Shown here piece after piece: positions 10,827-20,189 of a stretch of 64,000 nucleotides of DNA. The DNA is taken from contig BTRK01000006.1 of assembly GCA_036245805.1 (NCBI GenBank), positions 16,338,365 to 16,402,364 of the forward strand, read 5' to 3'. Numbering within the stretch: the stretch's first letter is position 1; each line of letters opens with the position of its first letter. The notes beneath the pieces are model-generated. The model searched no databases. It was not told where the DNA came from and saw only the letters and a program-made list of their open reading frames with translations. The position numbers and the translations under genes were made by a program. The stretch comes from Pristionchus mayeri (taxonomy: Eukaryota; Nematoda; Chromadorea; Rhabditida; Neodiplogasteridae).

Positions 10827-11599
10827 CTAATTGGTCCCCTGTGGTGCGCAATGGTGGTGATAGAATGGTAGTAGGAATGGACCCGTCGGTTTTGCCCAGC
10901 ATGGCTAAGTATGATGGAGCGAGAGAGAAGTGGGATGTGTTCTACGATGGATTCTTGTTGAGATATGAGCAGTACGGTAACGCGGTGGCTAAGCAGACGT
11001 TGAGAGAGATACTAGCAGGAAAGGCAGCGGCAGAGTACAGCGGATTACCGGTGGATTATAAGTCGGATGGGCACTCAGTGAGGGATTGCTTGGCTTGGTT
11101 GAAGGATAGGCTCACGGGTGGGTCGATGTTTGAGATGAGGGATATTGAGAAAAGGATAAGAGAGCAGGTGACAAGGGGGAGAAGAGTGAATGCTGTGTGT
11201 GAGGAGCTGGAGTCTCTTTTTGCAAAACGATACAGTAGCGCATCAGAGAGGGAAGAGGCAAAGAAGCTTCAGTTGCTGCAATTGTATGAGAGTTCGAGTG
11301 AGAAGATCGAGTTGTACAAGGCTTTCAAGCAAGGGAAATCGTATGAGGAGATGAAGGAGCATCTGGCAACGGCCGAGTACCTGGAGAGATTAGGAGGATT
11401 GGGAGATAGGAGACAGGGAAACGGAAGTTATCCAGCCCATAACAGATTCAATGGAGGAGGCAGAGGTGGATTTAATGGAGGGAGAGACGAGGTCAGGAAG
11501 AACATTAGGTGCAATGCGTGCAATGGATGGGGGCATACGATAGGGATGTGCCCTTCGAGAGCAAAGTTGATGATGAGAGGATGGAAAATACGCGTATAG
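10827..11599 (+). pseudogene. gag (right copy), truncated tail
   Basis: Open frame with no visible initiation context because the mariner TIR abuts it at the TA 10825-10826. The first internal Met codons are near 10860. The N-terminal about 200 residues are charged and helical (REKWDVFYDGFLLRY; LESLFAKRYSSASE), followed by a Gly/Arg/Asn linker (FNGGGRGGFNGG) and one CCHC zinc knuckle near 11510-11551 (C, C, H, C spacing 2-4-4). These are features of a Gag nucleocapsid that packages retroelement RNA. Relative to the inverted copy, about 135 bp are deleted right after GGAAAATACG, creating a TAG stop at 11597. One Ala-to-Thr change distinguishes the copies in the capsid part. Confidence 0.85.
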
Positions 11600-11657
11600 A
11601 GGGAATGGTCGAGGAGGATTTGGAGGTAATAATGAGCAGTCACGACAAGGAGGTCAG

Positions 11658-12917
11658 ATGCTCGCGTTGAGTTGTGATATCGAGGAGAATAATGATGATG
11701 AGAGCGAGAGACTCGAGAGGCATCGGACAAATGAGGTGGTACAGAAAGAGGATGAGGGACAGAAGGTGCCCGAGAGTCCTCAGGTAATTGATATTGCGGC
11801 GGAGGATAAACGCGAGGATGAGATCATCAGTGACGATGAACACTCATTGTTTTACAAAGATTTTCGACTAGTTGAGGGAGTGATTGGAGGGTTGAAGTTG
11901 ACTGCGTGTCTGGATACGGGTGCTGTGGCGAATCTGATCGATAAGAGGAGAGTGGATCAGATGAAGGGAGTGAGGATGAAAAATGTGATTGCGGATAAGC
12001 TCAAGGATGCTCAAGGGAAATCGATTAGGACTATCGGAAAGGTAGTACTGGATGTGGAGATGGAAGTGGGGAAGAAGTGCAGAGTTGGATTCATGGTGGC
12101 AGAGCAGGATGTACCGACGATCCTGCTTGGAAATAGTGCATTGGCGGCAATGGGAATGGAGTTGAAGTTTAAGGAAGAGAATAAGGAGAGCGAAGATACC
12201 TCGGATAATGCGGTGGTGTTGAGGACAAAGTATCTTGCCCCTGGAGAAGTGGGTACGGTAATAGTGAGTGGTGGTCGTCGTGGTGAAGGCCAGAAGGTGT
12301 TGATTACGGATAGGGAAGATGTTGTGGAAGGGATCAATAGTGATGATGCGATTGTGCGAGTGCCTGTGTGGAATGGCAGCAATGTTGATAGAGTCTATGA
12401 GAAATACGATGTGATTGGAAGATGGTCGAAGATAGTAGTGCAAGGAAAAGCAGAAAAGAGTACTGGCAAGGAGGATGGTTCGTTTCAAATGAACCAATGC
12501 CACCTAGGCAATCCAGGGACTCAAATCAACAATTGGATGGAGATTAAAGGGAACTTGGAGAAGTGTCGGAATGGGAAGTTGAGTAGAAGGATAGAGGAGA
12601 TTCTCAGATCTCGTGCAAGTGTGTTGGCAGTGGGAGAAGATGACTTGGGGAGATTGAAGGAAATGGCCTGTGATATTAGAATAGAAGAAGGAACGAGACC
12701 GATCAGACAGAAGGAACGACCAGTTCCTTTCGCTTTGAAGCCTGCGTTAAGGAAGTTGCTGGATAAGATGATGGCACAAGGTGTTATCAGGCGATCCAAC
12801 TCACCTTGGTTGAGTCCAGTAGTGCTAGTGAAGAAAAAGGATGGGTCAATTCGCATATGTATTGATTTCCGACGAGTTAACGAGATTACGAGAGAGGATG
12901 CTTTTCCCGCATATTGA
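11658..12917 (+). pseudogene. Retroelement protease and reverse transcriptase N-part
   Basis: The frame continues the RGG-rich Gag tail (GNNEQSRQGGQ upstream of 11658) into an acidic linker. A retropepsin-like domain follows: LDTGAVANLI at about 11910-11940 is the catalytic Asp motif, and a hydrophobic strand with ILLGNSALAAMGM sits near 12120-12160. After a linker, RT begins with the proline-rich RQKERPVPFALKPALRK and the conserved SPWLSPVVLVKKKDGSIR (fingers) and CIDFRRVNEITREDAFP. The frame then shifts: a small deletion at about 12905-12912 (CTTTTCCCGCAT) moves the remaining RT into another frame and yields TGA at 12915. Protease would cleave the polyprotein, and RT copies element RNA in virus-like particles. 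Confidence 0.88.
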
Positions 12918-14172
12918 GACGATTTTGCAATCGTTACAAGGAAAGAAATACTTCACAGTGATGGATTTGGCTGCGGGTTTCTGGCAACTACCGTTGAATG
13001 AGAGGAGCGCGCAAGTCACTGCTTTCGCAACGATGGGCGAGCTCTATGAGTTCACTGTGTTGCCATTCGGACTGAACATCTCACCTGCAATATTTCAGAG
13101 GGAAATGACGAAGGTTTTGAAGGAGGAGTTGATGAAAGAAGGAAGGGATTGAGTGGTTTATTGTTATATTGATGACATTCTGATTGCCACTGAGACTGAG
13201 CAGGAGCACGAGAGGGTGTTGATTCGTGTGCTCGATAAGTTGCTCGAGTATGGACTCTTACTCAACATGAAAAAGTGTCAAGTGATGGTGCGAGAGATCG
13301 AGTATCTGGGTCACAAACTGAACGGAAGTGGAGTGCACGTGGATGATAGGAAGGTAGTGGCTATTCGAGAGTATCCACGACCTGGGACGGTGTCTCAACT
13401 ACAACAATTTCTCGGTCTAGCTGGATACTTGAGACGATTTGTGCCTGGATATGCGAAGATAACACAACCTCTGAGTAGATTGGAAGTGGGAGTAGGAAGG
13501 AGATTGTTGTGGACGGATGAGGCGAAGGCTGCTTTTGAGTTGTTGAAGGACAGAATCTGTTCTGCACCAGTCCTTACACAACCCGATTATGGAGTTGCGA
13601 TGGATGGAACTCGTCCATTCATTCTCACAACAGACGCTTGTGGTGAACGGATTGGAGCGATGCTTAGTCAGAAAGGAGTGGATGGATTAGGGAGACCAAT
13701 TGCATTTTACTCGCGTGGACTGAGAGATTCGGAGAAGACTCTTACCGTAGTTGATGCAGAGGCGCTGGCCGTCTATGAGTCGGTGATCAGATGGAAGCAT
13801 ATGGTATACGGTACCAGAACTATCATACGGACAGATCACTGGCCTTTAGTGACGTTGTTGAAGCGAAAGCACGTGGCATCTAGATTGTTGAGATGGGCAA
13901 ATGAGCTGCAGGAGTATAAGTTGGAGATTGAGCACATCAAAGGAAAATCCAATGTTGTGGCGGATGCGCTGAGTAGGAACCCGAGGATGGAACCTCCTGA
14001 AGAGAATAATGGGATGAGTGATGATGTGGGAGTGGTGGCTAATGCGATCACACGGAGTAAAACACTCCTGCATCGAATTTCCCAGGGACTCAAATCACAT
14101 TGTTGGAGAACTCAAGATGTCAGAGGAGATGACGAAATGAGAAGGAGGCGTAGGGAGGAAAATGAAGAGTAG
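12903..14172 (+). pseudogene. Retroelement RT palm, thumb and RNase H
   Basis: Continues RT in the shifted frame: FPHIETILQSLQG, FTVMDLAAGFWQLPL (first catalytic Asp), FTVLPFGLNISPAIFQ, then an in-frame TGA at 13150-13152 just before the active-site motif YIDDIL (about 13165). The thumb/connection shows LGHKLNGSGVHVD and FLGLAGYLRRFVPGYAKI. RNase H follows: ILTTDACGERIGAML (Asp), VVDAEALAVYESV (Glu), IRTDHWPL (Asp), and HIKGKSNVVADALSR (last Asp). A TAG at 14170-14172 separates this from integrase in the same frame. Two nonsense codons and the upstream frameshift mean this copy does not encode working RT, though the motifs are all preserved, so the damage is recent. Confidence 0.9.
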
Positions 14173-16317
14173 ACTAATGTTAAGGAGTGGATTGAGGCTC
14201 AGAATAAAGATGATTGGGTGGTTTCAATGAGGGAGAAGTTGAAGGGAGTGAAAAATGGAAAGATCGACCCGGGTGAAGAAGTGACAATCCCGAGTAGTAC
14301 CAAGAGAACATCGTTGGCAGATTGGGTGGTACACAGAGGAGTACTGTATCTCCTGGGTTCTGACCACGAGAGGAAGTTGTATATACCTGAAGGAAGAAGA
14401 GATAGATTCATTCAAGAAATTCATGACTCACCTCTACCTGGCCATTTGTGCACAAAGAAGTTGGTGCAGAAATTATTGAATGAGGTGTACTGGGGATCGA
14501 TGTTGAAGGACGTGCAGCGAGTGTTGAGAAAGTGCGAGAGGTGTTTGTTGGCTAATAGTGCGAAGAGAATGGTTCCACCACTGCAACCCTTGACAGTGAA
14601 TGGACCAATGGATGCAGTTGTAGTCGATCTGATTGATATGGGGCGTGGAGTTGAAGGAGGAAAGTTCATTCTGACGGTCATTGACCATTTCACGAAGTAT
14701 GCAGGAGCGTATGCGATTAAGGATAAGAAGGCTGAGACCGTGGCTAAAGTGTTCATGGAGAAATGGTTGTTGTTGGGAGGACGAACGCCACGAGTCTTGA
14801 TCTCTGATAATGGAAGTGAATTTGTCAATAGAGTGATGCAGGAGATAGTGCAAAGATTCAAGATCGAAAGGAAACTGACGCTTCCTTACCATAGTAGAGC
14901 CAATGGTTTGACGGAGCGATTCAATAGGACGATTGAGGAAATAATGAGAAGGATCAGAATGCGGGATGATCAATGGGAGGAGGCGCTACCGTATGCTGTC
15001 TATGCGTATAACGCTAGCCCTCACAATGTCACAGGAGAAACCCCATTGTTCTTGATGCATGGACGAGACGATCCCCTTCCAGTGTCAGATATACCGAGAG
15101 AGAATCCCGCCTACACGGTGGATATGGATGTGGATGAGTGCAAAAGAAGGATGTCTTGGATGATTGAGAAAGTGCGTGCGATAGTGGCGTCTAGGCTGGA
15201 GAATGAACGGAGAAAGATGAAGGAGAGATATGATGAGAGGCATAGGAACAACATGGTGACTAAGCCAGTAGTGGGAGATCGAGTTTACATCAGAGTGGAG
15301 CTGAAATCTGGTGATATAAGGAAGATGGCTTACCAGTATGAGGGACCATTCCGAGTAGTAGGGACGAGTGCAACTACTGTTACTGTGGTCAGAATTGTGG
15401 ATGGAATTGATCACGGTCATGATAAGGATAGACGGATCGTGCAGTGGGATAGAGTAAGACTGGTGCCCAGAGGTGAGGAGAATGAGGATGCTCCGATAGA
15501 AGTAGAGGAACCTGTGATGGCAATGGTAGTGGAGGAGAAAAGGGAAAAGAAAGGTGGAGTGAAAGAGTCGTTTTCCAGAGAGACGATCTTCCTCGTTCAC
15601 CCACTACATCCGGACTATGCCTGCAGGGAGTGTGGACGCCGACAAGTGAAGGCCGTGGTATCGGAGGAGACACAGAGGAGAATGGGTCCCATTGTTAGTA
15701 ACCTGTGGTTTGATACGACTAGGGAGCTCGCCGCTCTCTACGATATGGATAAGGAGTGGAAGACACTTCCGAAGGTGCAGCTGCACAACTCGATGAAGGG
15801 CAGAGCACAGAGGAAGGAAGTGAGCATGGTGTCCCTCAAGAGAGCCTACCAGGAAGGGATCTGCGACCATGCCATGCTCAGAATGGAGGAGGTTGCAGCA
15901 TGTGGAGTGCAGTTAGAGGGAGAAACCCAGGGCGTGTCGGATGCCGTCAGCGATGCGCTGATGCGCGGAGAGAAGCAGGAGATCCGCAAGGATTGCATTC
16001 TCCTCATTCCCGAGAATAGCACTGTGGCCAAACTCAAGGGAGAGTGGAGGGAGATCGCAGAGATGCGATACGCTGATGACCAGGGACTCAAATCTTTACT
16101 CCAGACGATGGAGACAGAGAAGAGTTTCCCGAGGAATCTGTGGATTATGCTGAAGAAGGAGTTCGGCATTCAGATTATGGAACAGATGCGGGAGTATCTG
16201 AGAGAGCTGTGCAAAGAACATGATCTGACATGTTATATCTCTGCTGATGTCTTGCCTGCCTACCCATCGGAACAACAACTGGAGCAGGCCAAGAAACACC
16301 AACAATTCCTCACCTAA
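14173..16317 (+). CDS. Retroelement integrase with long C-terminal extension
   Basis: Open from after the TAG at 14170; first Met at 14224 or earlier GTG at 14218. An HHCC zinc-binding N domain is visible (IHDSPLPGH; C-ER-C at about 14533-14545). The D,D35E core has VVVDLIDM, ISDNGSEF and GLTERFNRTIEE; spacing between second Asp and Glu is 35. A GPF-type module follows (YQYEGPFRVV, about 15335-15365). After that come about 275 further residues, longer than a usual gypsy integrase tail, with a C-RE-C pair (HPDYACRECGRRQ, about 15610) and otherwise unrecognised helical sequence ending HQQFLT. The core would insert element cDNA into the genome. The function of the extension is unknown; it might bind RNA or chromatin (inference). 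No in-frame stop lies within this stretch. Confidence 0.88.
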   Translation, partial: TNVKEWIEAQNKDDWVVSMREKLKGVKNGKIDPGEEVTIPSSTKRTSLADWVVHRGVLYLLGSDHERKLYIPEGRRDRFIQEIHDSPLPGHLCTKKLVQKLLNEVYWGSMLKDVQRVLRKCERCLLANSAKRMVPPLQPLTVNGPMDAVVVDLIDMGRGVEGGKFILTVIDHFTKYAGAYAIKDKKAETVAKVFMEKWLLLGGRTPRVLISDNGSEFVNRVMQEIVQRFKIERKLTLPYHSRANGLTERFNRTIEEIMRRIRMRDDQWEEALPYAVYAYNASPHNVTGETPLFLMHGRDDPLPVSDIPRENPAYTVDMDVDECKRRMSWMIEKVRAIVASRLENERRKMKERYDERHRNNMVTKPVVGDRVYIRVELKSGDIRKMAYQYEGPFRVVGTSATTVTVVRIVDGIDHGHDKDRRIVQWDRVRLVPRGEENEDAPIEVEEPVMAMVVEEKREKKGGVKESFSRETIFLVHPLHPDYACRECGRRQVKAVVSEETQRRMGPIVSNLWFDTTRELAALYDMDKEWKTLPKVQLHNSMKGRAQRKEVSMVSLKRAYQEGICDHAMLRMEEVAACGVQLEGETQGVSDAVSDALMRGEKQEIRKDCILLIPENSTVAKLKGEWREIAEMRYADDQGLKSLLQTMETEKSFPRNLWIMLKKEFGIQIMEQMREYLRELCKEHDLTCYISADVLPAYPSEQQLEQAKKHQQFLT

Positions 16318-16350
16318 TGGAGAGTCGAAGGAGCACCAGGAGCGAATCTC

Positions 16351-16740
16351 ATGCTTATGTCACAAGTATCGGGATTGATTTGGGAGACCACGCCTTTTGT
16401 CAACATCATCAAGGAGACCAAGAGGGAGTCAAAGTGGCTCTTGGAAAATGCAATCTCGCACATCACCAAAGGAACACCACTCCCGTTGGAGAAACCCTAC
16501 GAAAGGAGATCTGCTGTCGCTGCGAAGAGACCAGTGGAGACCGATTCTTCCCCAGGGACTCAACTTTCTTCACCCGCAGTCAATGCGGCCAAGCCTGGAC
16601 CATCAACCGAGTCTGCAAGAACTTTCCCGAAGAAGGCTCGCTACTTCGAGAAGAAGAAATGTTACGAGTGCGGAAGCGAGGATCGCCTCCAGAATTTCCA
16701 TAGGAACGGGGGACGTTCCCTAAGAAGAAGGGGGGCGTGA
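16351..16740 (+). CDS. Small ORF after integrase with CxxC motif
   Basis: A 129-codon frame starting 34 bp after the integrase stop. It has a helical N terminus (WETTPFVNIIKETKRESKW), a Pro/Ala/Ser-rich middle and a basic end with CYECGSEDRLQNFH, which could be part of a zinc-binding motif. Two overlapping frames are also open for more than 100 codons, so coding status is uncertain. There is no signal peptide or membrane segment, so it is not envelope-like. It may be a third retroelement gene or the end of a Gag-like duplication. Confidence 0.4.
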   Translation: MLMSQVSGLIWETTPFVNIIKETKRESKWLLENAISHITKGTPLPLEKPYERRSAVAAKRPVETDSSPGTQLSSPAVNAAKPGPSTESARTFPKKARYFEKKKCYECGSEDRLQNFHRNGGRSLRRRGA

Positions 16741-16751
16741 AGAGGAACTGG

Positions 16752-17400
16752 GTTCCCCTCCCAATTATTGATCACCTGTTAATATTATTTAAACAAATAA
16801 TTAAATAATTTAAGTAATTTAATCGGTTTTTAAATCATTGGCCTAGGCCGGCCAGTAAAGTTCCCGTTATTTATTGTTCCATCTGTAATAATGATTACAC
16901 CTACTATCGTTAGCGTTTATTAGGCCGTACTATTATATTATTTCGTAACTTTTCGAATATAATTTAGGCCGGTTGTTCTTCCTTCGTTGCCGCAGAACGG
17001 TTGTGGTATTTTTCTTTGTTCTTTTCTATAAATTTGTTCGATTAATTAATTGCCCCTGTCTTGAATACTGAAACGGTTTGGAGCCGTGAACGTACCTTGA
17101 CTTTATCTTTATTTTCTTGTTCCGTCGTGTTAAAAGCGGGTTCCTTTGTGCGGCCCGTCAGAGTGTTTCCTTTGTGCGAACACTCTGCTATTCTTACCGG
17201 TGTGTCACTCCTGTGTGCGGTGACTAGATCCGAGACTTGTGATCTGAATTTTGTGTACCCTCGCCGGAGGCGCTGCTTAAATATTCATTTTAGATCACGT
17301 TGAGAGAGACGGCAGTGCGGCCCAGGGACTCAACTTCCTCTATCTTTGATCGGAGAAGTTTGGCCAGGGACTCAACTCTCCTTTCTTCTAAGTAAGAGGA
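16752..17400 (+). repeat. Putative 3' LTR of the gypsy-type element
   Basis: Follows the purine-rich run AAGAAGAAGGGGGGCGTG and its continuation to 16751, a candidate polypurine tract, and begins TGGGTTCC, consistent with an LTR starting TG. The region is AT-rich, non-coding, and contains two of the six CCAGGGACTCAA motifs (17322 and 17364). With no 5' LTR in the window the borders cannot be confirmed. Confidence 0.4.
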
Positions 17401-17731
17401 TCATCAGATTAGCTCCTTGATGAGTGTAAACGCGGTTTGAATTCTATCGCACTACAAGGCATTCAGTTTATTGAAACGAGAAATTGCTCCCATATGAAAT
17501 ATTTTCAAGCAATGTTGAAAAATAACCGAAACGTTTGCGAAATTAAATAATATACTAAGTATTATACTTATTTTCCGCAGAGTATAGATCTACAATGCGC
17601 ATTTGCTCAGTATGCTACTCTGAGTAGGAATATACCACACCGCAAAATTACAACCAGAAAAACAAACCACAAAATAATTAGTCCCGGAATGCATTCAGAA
17701 GTCGTACCGTAATCAAATTTAGATTGCATAC

Positions 17732-17831
17732 CATGGAGAAGTTGGCCAGATCAGGGCAGTCTTCGTTTGTACGGAGGTGGAAGCAGATTCGATCGAAGGC
17801 AGGTCGCGCTTTCCACAGAAGAGACTCCCAC
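17732..17831 (-). pseudogene. Isolated exon 3 of a family B gene
   Basis: A CTTTCCAG acceptor, then an exon reading LLWKARPAFDRICFHL, RTNEDCPDLANFS and a GTATGC donor. It matches exon 3 of B1 (QWKARQGFERILFHLRT) and more weakly of B2/B3 (FPWKKWPAFDGFLL). No other family B exon was found within 2 kb on either side, so it is a leftover of a disrupted copy; the retroelement complex lies directly downstream. Confidence 0.6.
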
Positions 17832-18692
17832 CTGGAAAGAAAAGCATTAGAGCGAGATGAAAATATACTATATGGCCAAATTTAAGCCAAGATATAATTA
17901 TTTTTCGATAATTGGGTATCGTAATGCAGAGATAGAAATAGCGTACTCGGGGGGAAATGGGTCGCCTGCATTAGCGTTCTCCATTCTCGAGGTAACTGAA
18001 AAATTAGAATTATTTGCAACCTTGCTGTATAATCTGGAGTTTGCAACATCACATAAATTTGCAATGCGCAAAAGAATTGGAAGGAGCGAGCAAACAAGTT
18101 TAAAAATAAACCAGCGCCATACAAAATCGCCACTTCAATTTAATTAGTCAAACGAAGTTACTGGAAAAGTGCAAGAAAGGCAAAGAACCGAAGACATAAA
18201 CAAGATGAGAGAATTGCAGAGGAAGAAGAGACGCAGATAAAACATGGTTTAAATTTTTGAAATTTTTTGGATTTTTTTTAGTAAATTTTTGATGCGCAAT
18301 ATGAGGGAAAGAGCACTCAAGTAAACAAGTGTCGATTGCGAAAGGATTATGAAACTGGCGAGTGAGCTCCTAGCGAAGGCGGGAGTGAGTGACTAATTAT
18401 AATTAAAACAAAAAAGTGCGGATTCAGTCAAATTATGCGAGGCAGGACACGTTCAACGTGTAAAGAGACTAGCTCCGATTGCGAAGGAAGAACAGTTTGA
18501 TAACAGCAAAAATAAATCTGAATGTGCGAAAGAAATATGAAAAATCTCAGACCAAGAAACATAAAACGTAAGCAGAAAGTTCTAAGAGACAGAATTGGAT
18601 GTAATATCCTAAATTTATGAAGTGATTTAAATACGAGCAAATTCAGGTAGGAAAAGCAGAAAGCGTTGAATATTGGTTACGTGCCCTGTTGA

Positions 18693-18926
18693 TAAAGTTA
18701 CCGTACGAGGACTAAACCCTGATCTGACCCTGATCTCGTCGCGTGTACGAGAGAGTATGCAAAAGTGAGAGAGCGCGGGATTACGCTGATCATTTCCGGC
18801 TTTCCCTTGAGGCTATTGTTGATTTTTAGCATTTTTGTATATTCATTCTACACTAATTCAGCCATCGGCTATTCGATGGAGGACAAAAAATAGGGGGTGA
18901 ATTTTGTCCTCGTCTGGTAACTTTAA
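18693..18926. mobile_element. 234-bp MITE, family TAAAGTTACC, copy 1
   Basis: Inverted ends TAAAGTTACCGTACGAGGAC and its near-complement GTCCTCGTCTGGTAACTTTA. The interior matches the copy at 22865-23096 in opposite orientation, including a block with ATCGGCTATTCGATGGAGG. No coding capacity. Confidence 0.8.
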
Positions 18927-19205
18927 TGGAACACTGAATCGCCAAAAAAAACGGAGTGAAATGAGTTAAGAACAACCCAACTGACGAAATTCGACCAAAA
19001 ATACGCCTGCGACGCATGGTCACCGTAATCTGGTATGCATATAAATTCCAATTACGAACTAACTTTAAAAATTTCCTATTGTGAAATAAAATTATATTTT
19101 TACGATATTAAATTATTTAATTACATAATAATCGTACAAAATGGAGTCAGGGAATGCGGTAGTGATCACGCCATCTTCTGTTCTAGTCTGTGCACCAGGT
19201 AAAGG

Positions 19206-19350
19206 TCAGAATGATTGATTTGAGAGGCGCCCAGGAAAAGGGAGAGAGAGAGAGAGCGAGAGAGCGCGCGAAAGGAAGTGAGCTCTAGGGAAAGAGAGAG
19301 TGCGCGCGAGGCAAACAACAAATGAACAATTTAGAGAAGGGGACTGTGAG
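19206..19350. repeat. Purine-rich repeat, duplicated at 23.9 kb
   Basis: GAGAGAGAGCGAGAGAGCGC followed by CGAGGCAAACAACAAA and GGGGACTGTGAGTA. The same series of blocks occurs in the same orientation at 23885-24030, showing a duplicated non-coding segment. Confidence 0.65.
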
Positions 19351-20189
19351 TAGTGTATGCTCAATGTCAACTTATCATGACGATTGAGTGAATTCAACTC
19401 GGGAAACGATATTAATACAACGCATTATTACGTCTTCTCGATAAAACAATTGAAAGACCAATGTGTCAAATCTGTATCGTGGAATACTAGGTAAACAAGT
19501 GAAACGTATGTACAACGGATGGGTTTAAAGCATAATTATTTGGAAACAACTCCACTAAATGCACTCAAGGAGGGGCATAACAATATTTAAAAGAAAACAC
19601 TGAAGAGGCATATGTAATCCTCACAATAAGAATTTCGCAACTACTGAGATGGTGAAAAGTATGGAAACCGATATGCCTAGCTGTATCGTCGATCATTTCA
19701 GAGCGCATAGTAGTATAAAATGGCCTAAAGATCACAAATTACCATGAGCTATTTAAGAGACCGAATATATTCATACAACGTATTAGACGTTTGAGAAAAA
19801 ATAAAAATACCGTATTGAAATCAACGCTTTATCAGGCTTTATTTTACAATTCTAGCGGAAGCTTCCATAAACTTCTGTTAACAAAGGACAAGCTGAAGAG
19901 AAATTCAGGAGATGGGCCTAATTGTTTATTTTCTGACGAAGCGAGAGGATAATTTACATTCATTACGGTGTTATTATTAATATCAATGAACAGAAAAATT
20001 AGATTTTGTTGGGATATTACATTAATATAATTTTAGGAAACTAGGAAACAAAAAGGGATTGAACTTAACTTTATATCGTGAATAGATAAATTCAAAAGTT
20101 TAATACGATTTGGATGTAACTTCATTAGGAGAGAGGGAAACATTGGAGAAGATAAGGACTTCGATGAGTGTTAATCAAATTACGGTAAC

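Larger units (their letters stand above)
7613..11640. repeat. Giant inverted repeat: gag-mariner / mariner-gag
   Basis: The left arm (about 7613-9811) reads, on the minus strand, gag followed from its 5' end by a mariner. The right arm (about 9809-11640) is its mirror image on the plus strand. The arms share a premature TGA in the transposase and nearly every base of gag. The centre is a head-to-head mariner joint with a 3-bp overlap (GGA at 9809-9811). The right arm lacks the first part of its mariner and about 135 bp of the gag tail. The palindrome replaces the 5' LTR and leader of the retroelement that continues to the right. Confidence 0.9.
10825..17400 (+). mobile_element. Ty3/gypsy-type LTR retroelement, 5' LTR missing
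   Basis: Order of domains on the plus strand is gag, aspartic protease, reverse transcriptase, RNase H, integrase: the Ty3/gypsy arrangement, with integrase last. The 5' LTR and leader are replaced by the mariner palindrome. A purine-rich tract (about 16720-16751) followed by TGGGTTCC is a plausible polypurine tract and 3' LTR start. The right boundary was not proven and is set after the last of the six CCAGGGACTCAA repeats. One frameshift and two stop codons in pol make this copy non-autonomous. No envelope-like gene was recognised. Confidence 0.85.
17840..20180. other. Intergenic sequence with MITE and GA-rich repeat
   Basis: No exon could be recognised. It contains a 234-bp inverted-repeat element (18693-18926) and a purine-rich block (19206-19350) that is duplicated at 23.9 kb. 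The rest is AT-rich and featureless to my reading. Confidence 0.5.

Noticed and set aside
10827..10865. Resemblance of the gag 5' border (GGTCCCCTGTGGTGCGCAA) to the start of an arginine tRNA or to a primer-binding site
   Set aside because: The stretch is in the open gag frame in all three copies, has no B box or matching acceptor stem, and extra bases break the tRNA alignment.
16317..16703. Overlapping frame starting MESRRSTRSESH after integrase
   Set aside because: It overlaps the 16351 frame, has no domain and contains frequent rare-looking compositions; only one of the two could be coding and neither is certain.
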